Assembly (NCBI RefSeq): GCF_030936135.1
Contig: NC_082604.1
Location: 7,447,001 to 7,511,000, forward strand
Length of the DNA: 64,000 nt
Source of the DNA: Gavia stellata
Taxonomy: Eukaryota; Chordata; Aves; Gaviiformes; Gaviidae
Direction of reading: 5' to 3'
The position numbers were made by a program, and so were the translations under genes. A model generated the notes under the pieces. The model was not told the origin of the DNA. It did not search any database and worked only from the letters and a program-made list of their open reading frames with translations. Of the stretch, positions 51,601 to 62,420 are shown piece by piece; the first letter of the stretch is position 1; each line of letters begins with the position of its first letter.

Positions 51601-54600
51601 TTTATGACTGACAGCTTGGCTTCATTCAAGAAAATCAGTAGTCTAGTAAAAAAAAAAAGAAAATTAAAATCAGTAAACACAGACAGGTAAGTATCTTCAG
51701 TCCCACCTAGAAACTTACATGTTTGGGCTGAATTTCAATTCTGCGAATCAGTTCTGTGTTTTCCCAATCATAGAATGCCAAACCATTAACAGATCTGACG
51801 CCCAGCAGGAAGCCACCATAGATGCCTGCAAGAAAACAAAGGTAGACGAAATTCACATTGTGCAAAAAATGCACCAACATACCTATTTTAAAAGTAAATA
51901 CTTACCTTCTGCTCCAAAATCAGGTTTGAATGACTTCTTCTCTTTGAAATTTTTAAATATCTTTACAACACTGTTGCTCTCCCTGATTGCGTATCTAAAT
52001 AGAGATTACATTGTAAAAAAAAAAAAAATTATTCAGCTTCCAAAGTAGCAAATTACTAAGATCATAAGCTGCTACAAAACAACTGCATTTGATTTATCTT
52101 CAAAAATTAGCAGAGTGCTACAAATGGGAAATTCTAAAGCAGGACAGTTATCTAAAGTTCATTATCCACACAGGTTTCAATCTTCAGGCCAGTTTACCAT
52201 TTGTACAAACTGAAAACTAGCAGCAGCAAATATAAGTTAATACAAAGTATAAAATCTGCAACACTTACTCTGAAGAATCATGTGCCCATACAAACTCCTG
52301 TGCAGAACCAAAGCTCTTGTTTCTCAGAGCCATAGCTGTGTAGATTATGTATTCACCATCACCACACACTACTACAAACCTAGAGCAGGAAAAAGATGCA
52401 TTTGTCAGACATCTGTGTTCAGTTCAATAGGCATGATCAAGCACACAAGTTAACTGAAAAGTTAAAGGCCCCTAGCCCAATATAATCACTACAAATGCAG
52501 ACAGAATAAGAGCTTCATCTATTCCAAAACAGTCACAGAACTGGATTTTAATCTGCATCATGTTCCTAGCTACTTGCTATTCCCCTCTTCTTTCTGGTCT
52601 CCACTGAGTGGCTCTTGTACCTTGTATCCCTTTACCTTTTCCTTTAATTTAGCTTATCTGTTAACAAAAAACAGTTCAAAACAAGTGATAAAAGAATGTG
52701 GTTTGCTGCTATTACCTTATACATTTTGTTTGCATCCGTCTTCCCCTACCTAGAATGTCCAACTTCTCTGTTTAAGTTGTGAGCTCTTACAGGTGAAGCC
52801 CATCTATTACTCTGATGTTAGTGTCTGGCTCTGATACACCTGTTCTCCATAGGCTCTCAGCCATCAGCACACATGCAAGTCATTTTTTTCATTCAAAAAG
52901 TTTTCCATTATAAAATTAAAAAAAAAAAAAAGAAGAAATCAGAAATGTTGAAGTATTTTGTTCTAAAATCTATTACCGTCCATTAGGGTTGTGCTGAATT
53001 GTCTGAGGATAGATTTCACAGCTCCCCATATCCTTTACAGCCAGCGGCAATCTTTCTCCATCTTTGATTTCAGCATCTCCCATAGCTTTCAAGTTAGCTT
53101 GTTGGACTTCTGAATGCTTAGCCCAAATAATTTTCCCATTTGCATCCATGGACATGGCAGGTTCTTCACGACCAAGCTAGGCAGTGTAGCATAAGAGTTT
53201 AGCAAACGGAGAAAATACATTCTTGATTTTCTTTTCAGTTGATCGTACCTAGTGAAATACCCTAGTTCTGTCTAAAAAAGCCAATTAAAATTCCAAATTT
53301 TCAGCATTTTACATATTATTACAGAGTCAGAAATCAGTTGCTCTGTACACAGGACAGTGATGAATCACCGTTTCTCATTTCAAATCATTAATTGTACCTT
53401 AACAATAATGCTGCCTTCATCATATCCCAAAGCCACGTTATTGGATCCTCTCAAACTGGCCACACACCACACTCTCTCCATACCATAGTTGAGGGTACTT
53501 TCCAGGCGGTAAGTGCTTGAATGCCAGATGCGCACTGTTCCTAGAAGAAAATAATGAAGAAATACATGCCTTTTATCTCTTCACTCAGCGTGAAGGCAGG
53601 AGGTGTGTAGCCACACCACAAGAAAAGTTCTCCCATAAGTTCTTTCCCTGTCCTTTATATATCAGAAAAAACAAAATTACCATCTTCTGAGCCTGTGATA
53701 ATGATAGGCAATTCAGGATGGAAGCTGACACACGACACGTTTTGAGCATGTCCTTCCAGTGTTTGTACACATGTTTTATTCTGCAAAAAAAAGTCGGAAG
53801 TACAGGTACAGATAATAAACATGTTGCTACATTTTTACCTTAATTTCTTAAAAAAGAAAAATCTCTCCCCAAATCCAAAATTTATCTGAAAACATTTTTC
53901 TCTAGACTTTTTCCAGTAACATTTATTTCCAAGACGCTCAAACAACAACATTAGACATATTAAAAACTATGACTGTAATGAGCTGATTTCTGCTCCTCAG
54001 AAGAAAATATTTATTTCCCTTGACATAGTTGTTTTCCTCTATTTTCAGATGGGTTTCTGCCTAGAAGATATGCTGTCTCAGAGCTAGGTAGCACAACAGA
54101 TTAAAGCAAGATAGAAAGCTGAGTTCACTGAAAAAAACCCACCAAACATCAGAGCAAAACATCTGAATCTAATTACAGGTGAAGACAGGTCTAATATTGT
54201 CTTTGTTAAGAATGTTCATTCACACAGATGTAAAAGAAAAGTCTACTCTGCTTGAGACAACTAAGATTAGACTACGTAGCTGACGTATACAACTGTACAT
54301 GGTGGCGAAATTTTAAGCACTGTTATGTAAGTCATTACTGCAGTGCATACTTAAATCAACAGCGCTAGCTTTAACTTCAGAGCTTGGATTTACTCTAGGG
54401 CAATACGCTTTAACAACCAGAAAGTACTATCTAACTAATTTTATCTTGCCCTTCTGGCTACTCATACACCTGTACGCAGGAAGAACTTTTAAGCTCTAGG
54501 TTCCAGCAATAGTCCCTGGATTTGATCTCTCTCTCTTCCCTGCAGAGCATTCAAACCTCAAGACCCCTGCAAACTGTCAAGTACAAGCGCATCTGCATGT

Positions 54601-57600
54601 GACAATGCATGCATATCCTGTGTAAATGTGCATAGGATGAAAAAGGACAGAGGGAAGGGAATAAAAAAAAAAAGGACAAATGAGTAAGAAGTGAAAGGAT
54701 GGGAAGAGCTGATACATGAATAATATTTATATTTGAACATAGAAGAGGAGCACCTCATTCCACAAAAAAAAAAAAAAGAAGTCCAAGAGGTAGGGATTAC
54801 CAAGTTACAAGAAAAAAACCTAATGCTAATAATATAAACCTTATGTCAAATTTAATTCTACAAATTAACTTCGAGGTTATTTAAATTCACAGCAGGTTTT
54901 CACAAGGGTTAACAATTTTTTTTATACTTTTTTTTTTTAACTGAAAAACATGTCATGAAATATTTCCCCCACTTCCTTCTTTCCAAGGAAAAAAGAAGAA
55001 AATCTGTTGGTGTATTCAAGTCCTTTCCCTCTTTTTCTATTTCTTCACTAATGGTTTTGCTATGTCAGTCTGCACAAAAGTTTATGAAGATTTGAACACA
55101 TACCTGGTAGTCCCAGATCTTAACCAACCGGTCATCTGCACCCGAAATGAGATACGGCTTGTCTCCTCCACTGTAATAGTCAATGCAGTTTACTCCTTTC
55201 TCATGGCCTTCCAAAGTAAAGTTGGGTGAAGAAGATCCAAGCTGCCACACCTTCCCAGAAAAAAAAACCCCAACCACATGTACTTATCAATCTTTTGCAT
55301 CCAGGTCAACCTGGCCAAACAGAGTAGGTATTCAGATGTACTTTACAATTCCAAAGATACAGAATATGGAATTCCAAAGCCACGGTTGTTTTCTTAGGTG
55401 AAGAACCTGAAGAACTCTTTATCAAACTACCAATCCTTCCCCCCTCGCCCAATAAACAGAAATAACATGCTGAGTCGCACACGCTGTGCTCACACCTCCA
55501 AACAATGCAATTGGTTTCTTTCAACTTTTTTTTTTTAAGGACATAAAACCATATAAGACACTGTTTGTAAGAAGTAGTATCTGTTTATGAATTTAACTAA
55601 TAGACCTAGAAAAAGCAATCAACTGTTTGTGCATACATGGGTTGCCCCCAACTGTGTCCTCAATTTTATTTTTTCCAGTTACATTAAATGAATGAAAAAA
55701 ATCTCATGCTAAATGAGGACTCAAAATTAATCAAGCTGTAGATATACTGCTACTTTCCCATGATTATCACATCAAATCAACTTTCATACGCACATAATCT
55801 CAACATCTGAGGATGACTGAAATCAAAACTGGCTTTTTACAACCAATATACTGATAATTTATAGGGAATGTGAGGAAGTCTTACTGCTCAGATGACTGTA
55901 AATCTATAGGCCCAGATATTTAGTAATAGTTTCACAGCAAATGGGGCTCATCCGTGTCTACCATGAGAAGGCTGAAGACACATTTGCAAACAATTCAATA
56001 GGTAGAGAGTCAAGAATGTGAAAATAATGGCAGAAACGCCTTTACTATTTTTTTTAAATGCACACAGTTAAAGGCTTTACCCACTATATATATAGTTTCA
56101 ATTCTCCCAAACTACTCATTGACAGTATAACCATTATCCTTCCCCAATATTTCTGTGTAATCCAAATGGAAATGCAGCACTTGAAGTTTAGAGAACCACA
56201 TTTCAGTGATTAGAGGCAACAGGTAATCTTGTAAGATTACTGAATTACTTAGTAGGTGCATATCAACTCGATCAATGTTCAGGTCTTTGTTCAATAAAAA
56301 TTCTGTTATTGCATCTGCTTTTAAGTATTCTGACCCATTGTCCATACAGTATTATCTGTTTGTGTGCTCTGTCTGATAATTAATTAATTACTAAAAAAAA
56401 AGCCAAAATACAGTTTCTCTACCTTGATTGTCCTATCCAAAGAGGCACTGGCAAACTGATTATTGTCTTTTGGGTTTATGACAATCTGCATGACATAATG
56501 GGTATGTCCTTCAAACACTTGAGAACAAGACCATTTTTTATCCCAGTCCCAGAGTTTAATGAGCATGTCATCTGGAAAAAAAAGAAAAACAAAAACCAAA
56601 AAAACAAGCTTCAGTTAGTTTAATATATTCTTGATACCTACCTTCTTAAACTACATAATCCTTACCTTTCAAGTTAAAGGCTCACTCATCCCTTCCCCCT
56701 TGAAAGGAGGCACTGCTAATAATGTATTTTTCATCTGTAAGATTACCTATCCTTCCTTGCAGAAGGACCACCAGGAGTACAAGTTTCTCAAAGATTGTCC
56801 AGTAAAATGGTGATAAATTAAATAAGAAATACATGTGTCTCAAAAAGGGAGATGAACAATTCATATTAAGGTATTGAATTATTAATCTTAAAATACTGGG
56901 CAGATATTAAGGAATTGGATTCGTGCTTTCTTCTGCAGCACCTACTCTAATGAGCACTAAGGAACAGGAACCAGAGACAATCAAGCTGGCTTCCCAATAC
57001 CTTTATTTCAAGTGTAAGTGTATTAGCTTCAACAGCAAAACACAGAAATACACGGTGCTTCTGACTCACAAGGCTCTCTGCATTCTTGCAGAGCTCTGAC
57101 TGTATTAGTAAGGTTTCCAGGAATGAAAAGGACTGAGTAGCACAATGTAGATGTCTTGGGCAAGATCTGTTGGGATACTGTGATCTTCCAGTCCTGAGTA
57201 ACACAGATCACCGCAAATAACAGAGAACTCAGTAGTATTTTGGGAGAAAAGATTAAAGTTATGTGTTGCTTCAAGTCAGATTGCCAGCTGAAAACATACT
57301 CCAAACCGTTATGTAATTTTTTTAAAAACCATAACTTTAGTGTGGCAAACTCTCAAATAACAGCTAATTAGCACATATATGAACCTTTCCTCTGGCAGAT
57401 ATTAAGCAACAAGGTTCTTCCGTCTTCTCTGACAAGAACATAAGCTATTTATTATAATTTAAGTTGTAAGTACAGTTGATATTCCATTAAAAAAAACATG
57501 AATGCATCTAGCAAAGAAATAACATGAAATGACAGCTGTCATATTGGCTACTTGCTTAAGGATTCCTGTTTCAACAGAAAAAGGAAAAAACATGCAATCC

Positions 57601-58269
57601 CTCACTAGGCAGAAAACAGAAGCCTCAGAATAGCTGGTTAATAAATACAAAAATACACCAAAGAACTCTTACCACTGCTTGTCAGTATGAAAGGCTGTGT
57701 GGGATGCACAGCAATACAACGAATGTAATCTGAATGTGCTTCAAACATGTGAACTCTTTCCAAGGTGTTGTAATTAAAAACTCTAATTTGCATGTCATCC
57801 TATGAAAGGAAGAAAAGTTGCCATTAAAATATGACTCTCCGTATACTACACCTTACATTCAATGCATGGTAGCTAGAAAAAACATTCCGCCTCTAACAAA
57901 ATTTTAAGAAAATGTATTTTCTGTACATCGCTAATGATACAAATTATACTTTGATTCAGAAGTCTATAAATTAACCCAATCCTATTCCAAGGCATTTATG
58001 AAAAGAAGAAAACTTCAACTAAAATTTTGTCTTTAAAAGATGTATTTAAAATAGTATTTTTTTTTTTTAAATTAAGGAAAATGCAAAACGGCTTTTAAAA
58101 TTATTAATGCTTTATATGAAAATGAAAAGCAAGGTTCTCCAACATAAAATTTACAATGATGTTAATAAAGTGATTTCAACTTTATTTTTTAAAATTGAGA
58201 TGGGGGGGCAGGAAAGATATTTTTATTTCAGATACACTTTTAATAAAAGTAGTATTCCCAAACCTTTTT

Positions 58270-58303
<34 letters not shown>

Positions 58304-61300
58304 ACTATCTGACAAGGAATAAAACATCAGGTAAAGCTTTCAGAAGGGACTGTGACTTACAAGGCCATCAGAGTAAATGAAACTTAGTGATAAACTCTAC
58401 GCTACTTATTTTATCCAAAGTATTTACTTTTGCTAGGACAAATACAGTTGGACACTGAATCAGATCAAGAAACTGATCCAGGTGAAATTAAGTTGATAAA
58501 AATAAAAATGGAGACTAACTTTCATCAGTTACTAATCCAGTTCCTGTGCAGCTGTTTGAACTCTTGTGCTGCCAAAGAGGCAGTGTCGTATTTCTTGGGA
58601 AACAGTGCTAATTTATGTGCACTTGAAGTAACTGTGTCAGGGCAGCATAAGACAACGAAATGACAAGAAATTTTTTACTCTGTGCATAGGGCTGAAGACT
58701 AGGGAAAAAAAAAGAACTGAGACAAAAAATTTTAGGCATTACCTCAATTTAGACAAAACACATTCATTCCATCAAGAAAAAGATGTTACCAAAATTAGAA
58801 TAAAACTTCTCCTCTCAAAGTAGACTCATTGAATAAACGGAGGGTATTTTTCTAGGGTGAGTAAAACTCTAAAAAACTTATTTCAGTATAACCAAGAACA
58901 AAAGTAGAAAGTAACTTCTAAGTTCTCTTACCTAGGCTAGTCAATAGTTTCCTCTTAGTTAAAGTAGCACTACTAACATTTAGTCAAAATTGGGCGCTGA
59001 GTGTGTTCCAGTTGACAATAAAAGTTGAACCTATATCTACCTTGGACTACATGCAGAATTAGCCACCATATTAGGTTGCTCTCCTTTGAAATGAAAAGTT
59101 TAGTTTTCTAAGCTTACTTAAAGAAGAAAATTTCTGGGAAACTGTAGTGAAGTACTCCTTTCTCTTCCACAAATTCATATCAAATAATATTATTATGTGA
59201 CATACAAAGGAATGGCATGAAAATAAATTAGAGAAAGTGCTACTGTGTATGGAATTCAGTAGACAATGATAGCTTACAGCTCCTGTAACAACCCAGTTCT
59301 TCCTTGCCACGAATTTGGCAGCTCTCACTGGCAGGTCGCACACTTCAAAAGTCTTCACCAGAGTCTAAAAATAAAAATAGTAAGTTTATAGCACTGGAGA
59401 AAATAATCAGTTCATCTTTTCTTAACAGTGTCCACTATGTTGCCTTTGGCAACTTTCCAAGAATCTTACAACACTACATGCACACTTTTTAAAAGGAACA
59501 TACCTGTCCAGGGAAGGAGATACTTGCCTGTTCCGTTCTTTTAACATCACCTCTATGTTCTCCTTTCATTCCTAACCCAACCCCACCTCTGAATATTTTT
59601 GGAGTTGCTGCCCAATTTCAACTACACTTGATAAACAGGTAGAGGTCTAATAGTTCCTCCAACCTTCACAAATACAGATGGCAGGTACAAGACAGAGGCA
59701 TCTAATCTTTCAGAAGGAAAGGCATTAGTTTGCAAGGAATCTGCAAAGGAGATAATTCTTGTAAAATAAATTTATAGGCAATGAAACACCATTAAAATCA
59801 CAGCTAAAGATATTCATCATCTATTGTTACAGTGACTTTTATAATAAGACAGGGGAGAGTACAGTCATTAGTGGCAGTGATTTAAGGTTCTTCTTGTCTA
59901 TCTAGTATTGAAAAATAGAATTTATACTTCTGTCAGTTATGAAGATTTAATAATAAAGGAAAACCAAAATCATCACCTGTGTTTCATGGTTCCAAACACA
60001 GACGCTGCCATTGTAAAGGCTAGCCAACATCCATGGTTCTGTGGGATGCAAGTCTACACTCTTCACCCGGTCAGACCGGGCTGTTAGTTTCCGTTTTATA
60101 TCAAGTCGGAGAGGCTACAGAGGAAAAGAATTGAGAATACCAAGTTATTAAACATAAAACTGGCACAGAAATATGATGGAAGAAGGAAAACTGACGTTAA
60201 ACCTTAAAATAAAAGGAGTCAATCCTGCTTTTCAGGCAGACACAAGACTACTACTTTTTTCGATCCATCTGCTTATTTGTTTTTGCAGGCGTTTCTAGCA
60301 ACATCACAATCCCGCTAATAGCAATGGGTCCACTTAATTTACTTTTGTGAAATTCACAATTTTTTCATATTGTAAAAAGTACCTCCAGTACCGTCAAAAA
60401 AGAGATGCACTGCACATCTTCCTGGTGTCCCTGAACTACTGAAGCAAAGCAAAGTGAATTTACTTCTAATACAAATGATAGAAAATGAATCATCCTTCAC
60501 CTGAAAAACCAGTTGGAAAAGCCAGTTATCACAGTGGAACACAATAACATTTGCCCATTATAAATTTATTTCCATTCACAATTCCAACATCAAGCTTTAG
60601 AATGGAACACTATGTATGTTGTATAAACTGGGGGAAGGGAAAAGTTTAAGTCTTCCCCTTATAAAGAAGGCTTTGACATTCCACTTTCATCCCTGGCAAT
60701 GTAAAGCCAGAGTATTTAAAAGGCATGAAGTATAGCAAAGTGATTTTCTAAAATATTTGAAGCATTATAGATTCATTTAGACATTCAAAGACTGTTGAAC
60801 TCACTTAATGCTGCTGACATTTTATCTCGGAGAACTTAATGGATAATATCTGATCAAAGAATGCCGCACGTGTTAAGTAGCAGAATAAAATTAATAAAAC
60901 CTGCAGTTACATAGGTTAGGTTCTGCAAGGAGAAAGAGTTACCTTGCTATCGTGTAGTACCCGTAACTTACGGACATGGCATCTGACGCTAGAGAACAAA
61001 CCTGTCGTTTATTTCTCCTGCCGTAAATACTAGAAAAGTATGCAAGATAATTGCACGTGATTCTGTTCTTATCCTTAGAACTGCTGTTATCTACTGCTAC
61101 TAAGGACCAGACTATGTCTGATCTAAGAGGTCAACTGCAACATGTACTCCAAACACTTTGACAACTGTTCGGTCTGTTTGATGAATACCACACTGGTAAC
61201 ATAGCCCAAGGGATCGGCTCTGTGACTTCAAGCATAATGATGCTAGGGGCCTTTCAAGTGCTGCTTTCTTATTAAGTTATTTAACTTAAATCACAGAATA

Positions 61301-61874
61301 ACACTACGACTTCTTCAGGTAGCACAGGAACAGGAAGCCCGGGTCAAACAGAGCAAGAAGACCCTGCACAGACGTCCCCGGCTTGTCCTGCCCAGAGCCA
61401 AACCCAACCGCCTTGGGCAGGGCCAAGCAGTGTGCAGAAGGGCCCCAGCCGTCCAGGCCTGGCTCCTGGCTCGTCCTGGCGGGGCGGCTGCTCAGGCCCT
61501 CATCCCTGTGAGGCCTTTTGCTCTTCAGTTCATGTCCAATTGCCCTGTTTTTCTGAGGCGCGGGGGGAGCCGGCCAGAGCAGCAGCTGCGCGGTGCAAGG
61601 CTGGGCTACCTCACCGAGGCCACGCAAAACCAGCTCAGGACTGATTTCTCAAGCCTCCTGCACCGGGGGCTTGCGCGCAGTGCGCTCGGCCAGCCCCGCT
61701 GCCGCCGGTCATCAATGGCCGCGGCACCCACCGGGGCAGCCCCTCAACCCTCGCCCCCACGGGCCGCCGCCCGCTTCGGCCCGGGCCAGGCCTGGCTCCC
61801 GAGGCCGGACCCCCGCTCCGCCGCGCTCCCCGGGCAGCAGGTCTCGCTCGCGGAGCGGCTCCCGGACTCACCAT
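45532..61874 (-). CDS. COPB2: coatomer subunit beta-prime (beta'-COP), 22 coding exons
   Basis: Subunit of the heptameric COPI coat that forms the outer cage with alpha-COP and epsilon-COP. It binds dilysine (KKxx) cargo tails for Golgi-to-ER retrieval, on the cytosolic face of Golgi membranes. I located 22 coding exons (listed separately) totalling 2742 nt and 913 aa, against about 906 in human. There are no frame breaks. Residues 1 to about 300 form the first WD40 propeller, with repeats ending in WD-type dipeptides such as KLWDWD (exon 5) and VKIWDYQ (exon 6). A second propeller runs to about 590, then a helical solenoid to about 800. The last 31 residues are highly acidic. SDRVK (residues 15-19) matches the yeast Sec27 stretch whose Arg and Lys contact the dilysine signal, as I recall. 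One intron (after exon 15) is GC-AG; the rest are GT-AG. It converges on MRPS22. Confidence 0.96.
46082..46174 (-). CDS. COPB2: COPB2 coding exon 21
   Basis: Acceptor CTCATTAG, donor GTACTG. It encodes 31 codons, residues 852-882 ([20 protein letters not shown]). This linker is poorly conserved, so the call rests mainly on frame and splice signals. Confidence 0.85.
47860..47928 (-). CDS. COPB2: COPB2 coding exon 20
   Basis: Acceptor TTTTACTTGTAG, donor GTCAGTG. It encodes 23 codons, residues 829-851 ([20 protein letters not shown]), in the variable linker before the acidic tail. Confidence 0.9.
47937..47992 (+). repeat. (AAAAC)n/(AAAC)n simple repeat in a COPB2 intron
   Basis: Imperfect AAAAC and AAAC units just upstream of exon 20 on the gene's strand. 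It reads as T/G-rich there and merges with the polypyrimidine tract region. Confidence 0.8.
48103..48283 (-). CDS. COPB2: COPB2 coding exon 19
   Basis: Acceptor GCGTCTCCAG, donor GTAAGTAAG. It completes Arg768 and encodes residues 769-828 ([20 protein letters not shown]). Confidence 0.95.
48363..48455 (-). CDS. COPB2: COPB2 coding exon 18
   Basis: Acceptor CTTTCAG, donor GTAACTTC. It completes Lys737, encodes 738-767 and starts Arg768 ([20 protein letters not shown]). Confidence 0.94.
48730..48944 (-). CDS. COPB2: COPB2 coding exon 17
   Basis: Acceptor GTACCATTAG, donor GTAAGTAAC. It encodes residues 666-736 plus two bases of Lys737 ([20 protein letters not shown]). This is the longest coding exon (215 nt). 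Confidence 0.95.
49771..49881 (-). CDS. COPB2: COPB2 coding exon 16
   Basis: Acceptor TTTATTTTAG, donor GTAAAA. It encodes 37 codons, residues 629-665 ([20 protein letters not shown]), the start of the helical solenoid. Confidence 0.95.
50113..50320 (-). CDS. COPB2: COPB2 coding exon 15 (followed by a GC donor)
   Basis: The acceptor is GTTTTGTTTCAG. It encodes residues 559-628 ([20 protein letters not shown], ending FLEKQ). The exon ends CAG before GCAAGAAAA, a GC splice donor. The next exon starts GGC TTC, which restores the expected KQGFKQQ. No in-frame GT donor lies nearby. Confidence 0.93.
50622..50752 (-). CDS. COPB2: COPB2 coding exon 14
   Basis: Acceptor TTAATTTGCAG, donor GTAATTTG. 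It encodes residues 516-558 plus two bases of Arg559 ([20 protein letters not shown]). Confidence 0.95.
51279..51422 (-). CDS. COPB2: COPB2 coding exon 13
   Basis: Acceptor GATGATACAG, donor GTACCTTC. It encodes 48 codons, residues 468-515 ([20 protein letters not shown]). Confidence 0.95.
51719..51825 (-). CDS. COPB2: COPB2 coding exon 12
   Basis: Acceptor TTCTTGCAG, donor GTAAGTTTC. It completes Gly432 and encodes residues 433-467 ([20 protein letters not shown]). Confidence 0.95.
51906..51994 (-). CDS. COPB2: COPB2 coding exon 11
   Basis: Acceptor CTATTTAG, donor GTAAGTAT. It encodes residues 402-431 plus the first base of Gly432 ([20 protein letters not shown]). Confidence 0.94.
52269..52379 (-). 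CDS. COPB2: COPB2 coding exon 10
   Basis: Acceptor TGCTCTAG, donor GTAAGTG. It completes Arg365, encodes residues 366-401 and starts Glu402 ([20 protein letters not shown]). Confidence 0.94.
52750..52840 (+). repeat. possible ancient SINE tail in a COPB2 intron
   Basis: TTTAAGTTGTGAGCTCTTAC, then GGTGAAGCCCATCTATTACT and CTGATG resemble the TTGTGAGCTCTTTGGGGCAGGGACCATCTCTTACT tail found in old amniote SINE/LINE copies. It lies between COPB2 exons 9 and 10. Confidence 0.35.
52977..53176 (-). CDS. COPB2: COPB2 coding exon 9
   Basis: Acceptor CTGCCTAG, donor GTAATAG. It encodes residues 299-364 plus two bases of Arg365 ([20 protein letters not shown]), at the entry to propeller 2. Confidence 0.96.
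53398..53540 (-). CDS. COPB2: COPB2 coding exon 8
   Basis: Acceptor TTCTAG, donor GTACAA. It completes Gly251 and encodes residues 252-298 ([20 protein letters not shown]), closing the first propeller. Confidence 0.95.
53681..53780 (-). CDS. COPB2: COPB2 coding exon 7
   Basis: Acceptor TTTTTTGCAG, donor GTAATT. It encodes residues 218-250 plus the first base of Gly251 ([20 protein letters not shown]). Confidence 0.95.
55104..55250 (-). CDS. COPB2: COPB2 coding exon 6
   Basis: Acceptor CTGGGAAG, donor GTATGTG. It encodes 49 codons, residues 169-217 ([20 protein letters not shown]), a complete WD40 repeat ending KIWDYQ. Confidence 0.96.
56423..56571 (-). CDS. COPB2: COPB2 coding exon 5
   Basis: Acceptor TTTTTCCAG, donor GTAGAG. 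It completes Asp119 and encodes residues 120-168 ([20 protein letters not shown]), a WD40 blade with an intact WD and GH pattern. Confidence 0.96.
57673..57799 (-). CDS. COPB2: COPB2 coding exon 4
   Basis: Acceptor CTTTCATAG, donor GTAAGAG. It encodes residues 77-118 plus the first base of Asp119 ([20 protein letters not shown]). Confidence 0.95.
58272..58299 (+). repeat. poly-T tract (T28) in COPB2 intron 3
   Basis: It reads as poly-A on the COPB2 sense strand, in the intron between exons 3 and 4. It is the longest homopolymer in the window. Confidence 0.9.
59278..59364 (-). CDS. COPB2: COPB2 coding exon 3
   Basis: Acceptor TTTTAG, donor GTAAGC. It encodes 29 codons, residues 48-76 ([20 protein letters not shown]), part of propeller 1. 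Confidence 0.96.
59977..60114 (-). CDS. COPB2: COPB2 coding exon 2
   Basis: Acceptor CCTCTGTAG, donor GTGATG. It encodes 46 codons, residues 2-47, including [17 protein letters not shown] and the first WD40 blade. Confidence 0.96.
61872..61874 (-). CDS. COPB2: COPB2 coding exon 1 (start codon only)
   Basis: The ATG is followed at once by donor GTGAGT, so only Met1 is encoded here. The next codon is the first of exon 2 at 60114, after a 1.76-kb intron. The exon otherwise carries 5' UTR inside the CpG island. Confidence 0.85.
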
Positions 61875-61960
61875 GGCCCCGCGTCACCGCCGACGGCTGA
61901 GGTGTCTCTGCGGCCCGGGCAGGCTCCGACCCTCCGACGTGGAGCTTCCGGACCGGCCGC

Positions 61961-62000
61961 TCTCGCGAGAGCGGCGCCGGAGCTCCCGGGCCTCGCGAGA
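61961..62000. promoter_or_regulatory. two TCTCGCGAGA-type motifs, COPB2 promoter
   Basis: A perfect palindrome TCTCGCGAGA lies at 61961-61970 and a one-mismatch copy (CCTCGCGAGA) at 61991-62000, exactly 30 bp apart. This is a known core-promoter element of TATA-less CpG-island genes, linked in the literature to ZBTB33 among others. The first copy is about 90 bp upstream of the COPB2 ATG. Confidence 0.75.
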
Positions 62001-62015
62001 GAGAGACGACCCCGT

Positions 62016-62035
62016 GGGATGCCGGGATATGTAGT
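62016..62035 (-). promoter_or_regulatory. ZNF143/THAP11 (SBS) motif, proximal, COPB2 promoter
   Basis: The minus strand reads ACTACATATCCCGGCATCCC, a close match to the SBS consensus ACTACAATTCCCAGCATGC. It points toward COPB2, about 140 bp upstream of the ATG. Confidence 0.75.
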
Positions 62036-62062
62036 CGAAAACGCCTCGGCTGCGCGTCGCGG

Positions 62063-62082
62063 GGCAGGCTGGGAGTTGTAGT
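62063..62082 (-). promoter_or_regulatory. ZNF143/THAP11 (SBS) motif, distal, COPB2 promoter
   Basis: The minus strand reads ACTACAACTCCCAGCCTGCC, a near-consensus SBS site. It lies 47 bp from the first copy and in the same orientation. Confidence 0.78.
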
Positions 62083-62199
62083 TGCCGCGCGCGCGAGCGC
62101 GCCCCCCTGTCGCCTCAGGGTGGCTGGAACGGCGCGTGGCGGCAGCTGAAGTGAGGCGCGCACTGTCCTCAGCCACCACCTTTGTGCGACCTTGGACCT

Positions 62200-62353
62200 C
62201 TCGGTTAGATGACGGTGGTGGAGAGCTACCAGGCTCTGCTGGGTTGTGAGCGACCTAGAGAAGAGAAGGGTCCTCTGCTCCGCTTTGCCGGCTCGGTGGG
62301 GTCTCTCAGTGTCCATTATGGCGACACTGGTCAGAGGCGCCAGGTCCTCAGGG
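62200..62353 (+). other. possible first exon of a transcript divergent from COPB2
   Basis: In the divergent half of the CpG island, ATGGCGACACTGG at about 62318 has a purine-poor but usable context. It is followed after 12 codons by CTCAGGG and donor GTGAGTG at 62354. This could be the first exon of a divergent noncoding RNA, as mammalian COPB2 has a divergent transcript. No second exon can be assigned, so this is speculative. Confidence 0.25.
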
Positions 62354-62420
62354 GTGAGTGTGACGGCCCTGGAGCAAGGCCCTGGAAGGAGCCCTGCTTG
62401 CCTCTCTCAACAAGAAAGAC

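Larger units (their letters stand above)
61480..62420 (-). promoter_or_regulatory. COPB2: CpG island and promoter of COPB2
   Basis: CpG-dense sequence covers the COPB2 start codon, its 5' UTR and about 0.5 kb beyond. There is no TATA box, and there are several housekeeping-promoter motifs (separate entries). The transcription start is inferred at about 61890-61960. The island extends well away from COPB2, so bidirectional activity is possible. Confidence 0.8.

Noticed and set aside
61593-62316. Several 100-190-codon frames on both strands around the COPB2 promoter
   Set aside because: They are mutually overlapping, Pro/Arg/Ala-rich, confined to the CpG island and unlike any known protein. 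They are explained by composition.
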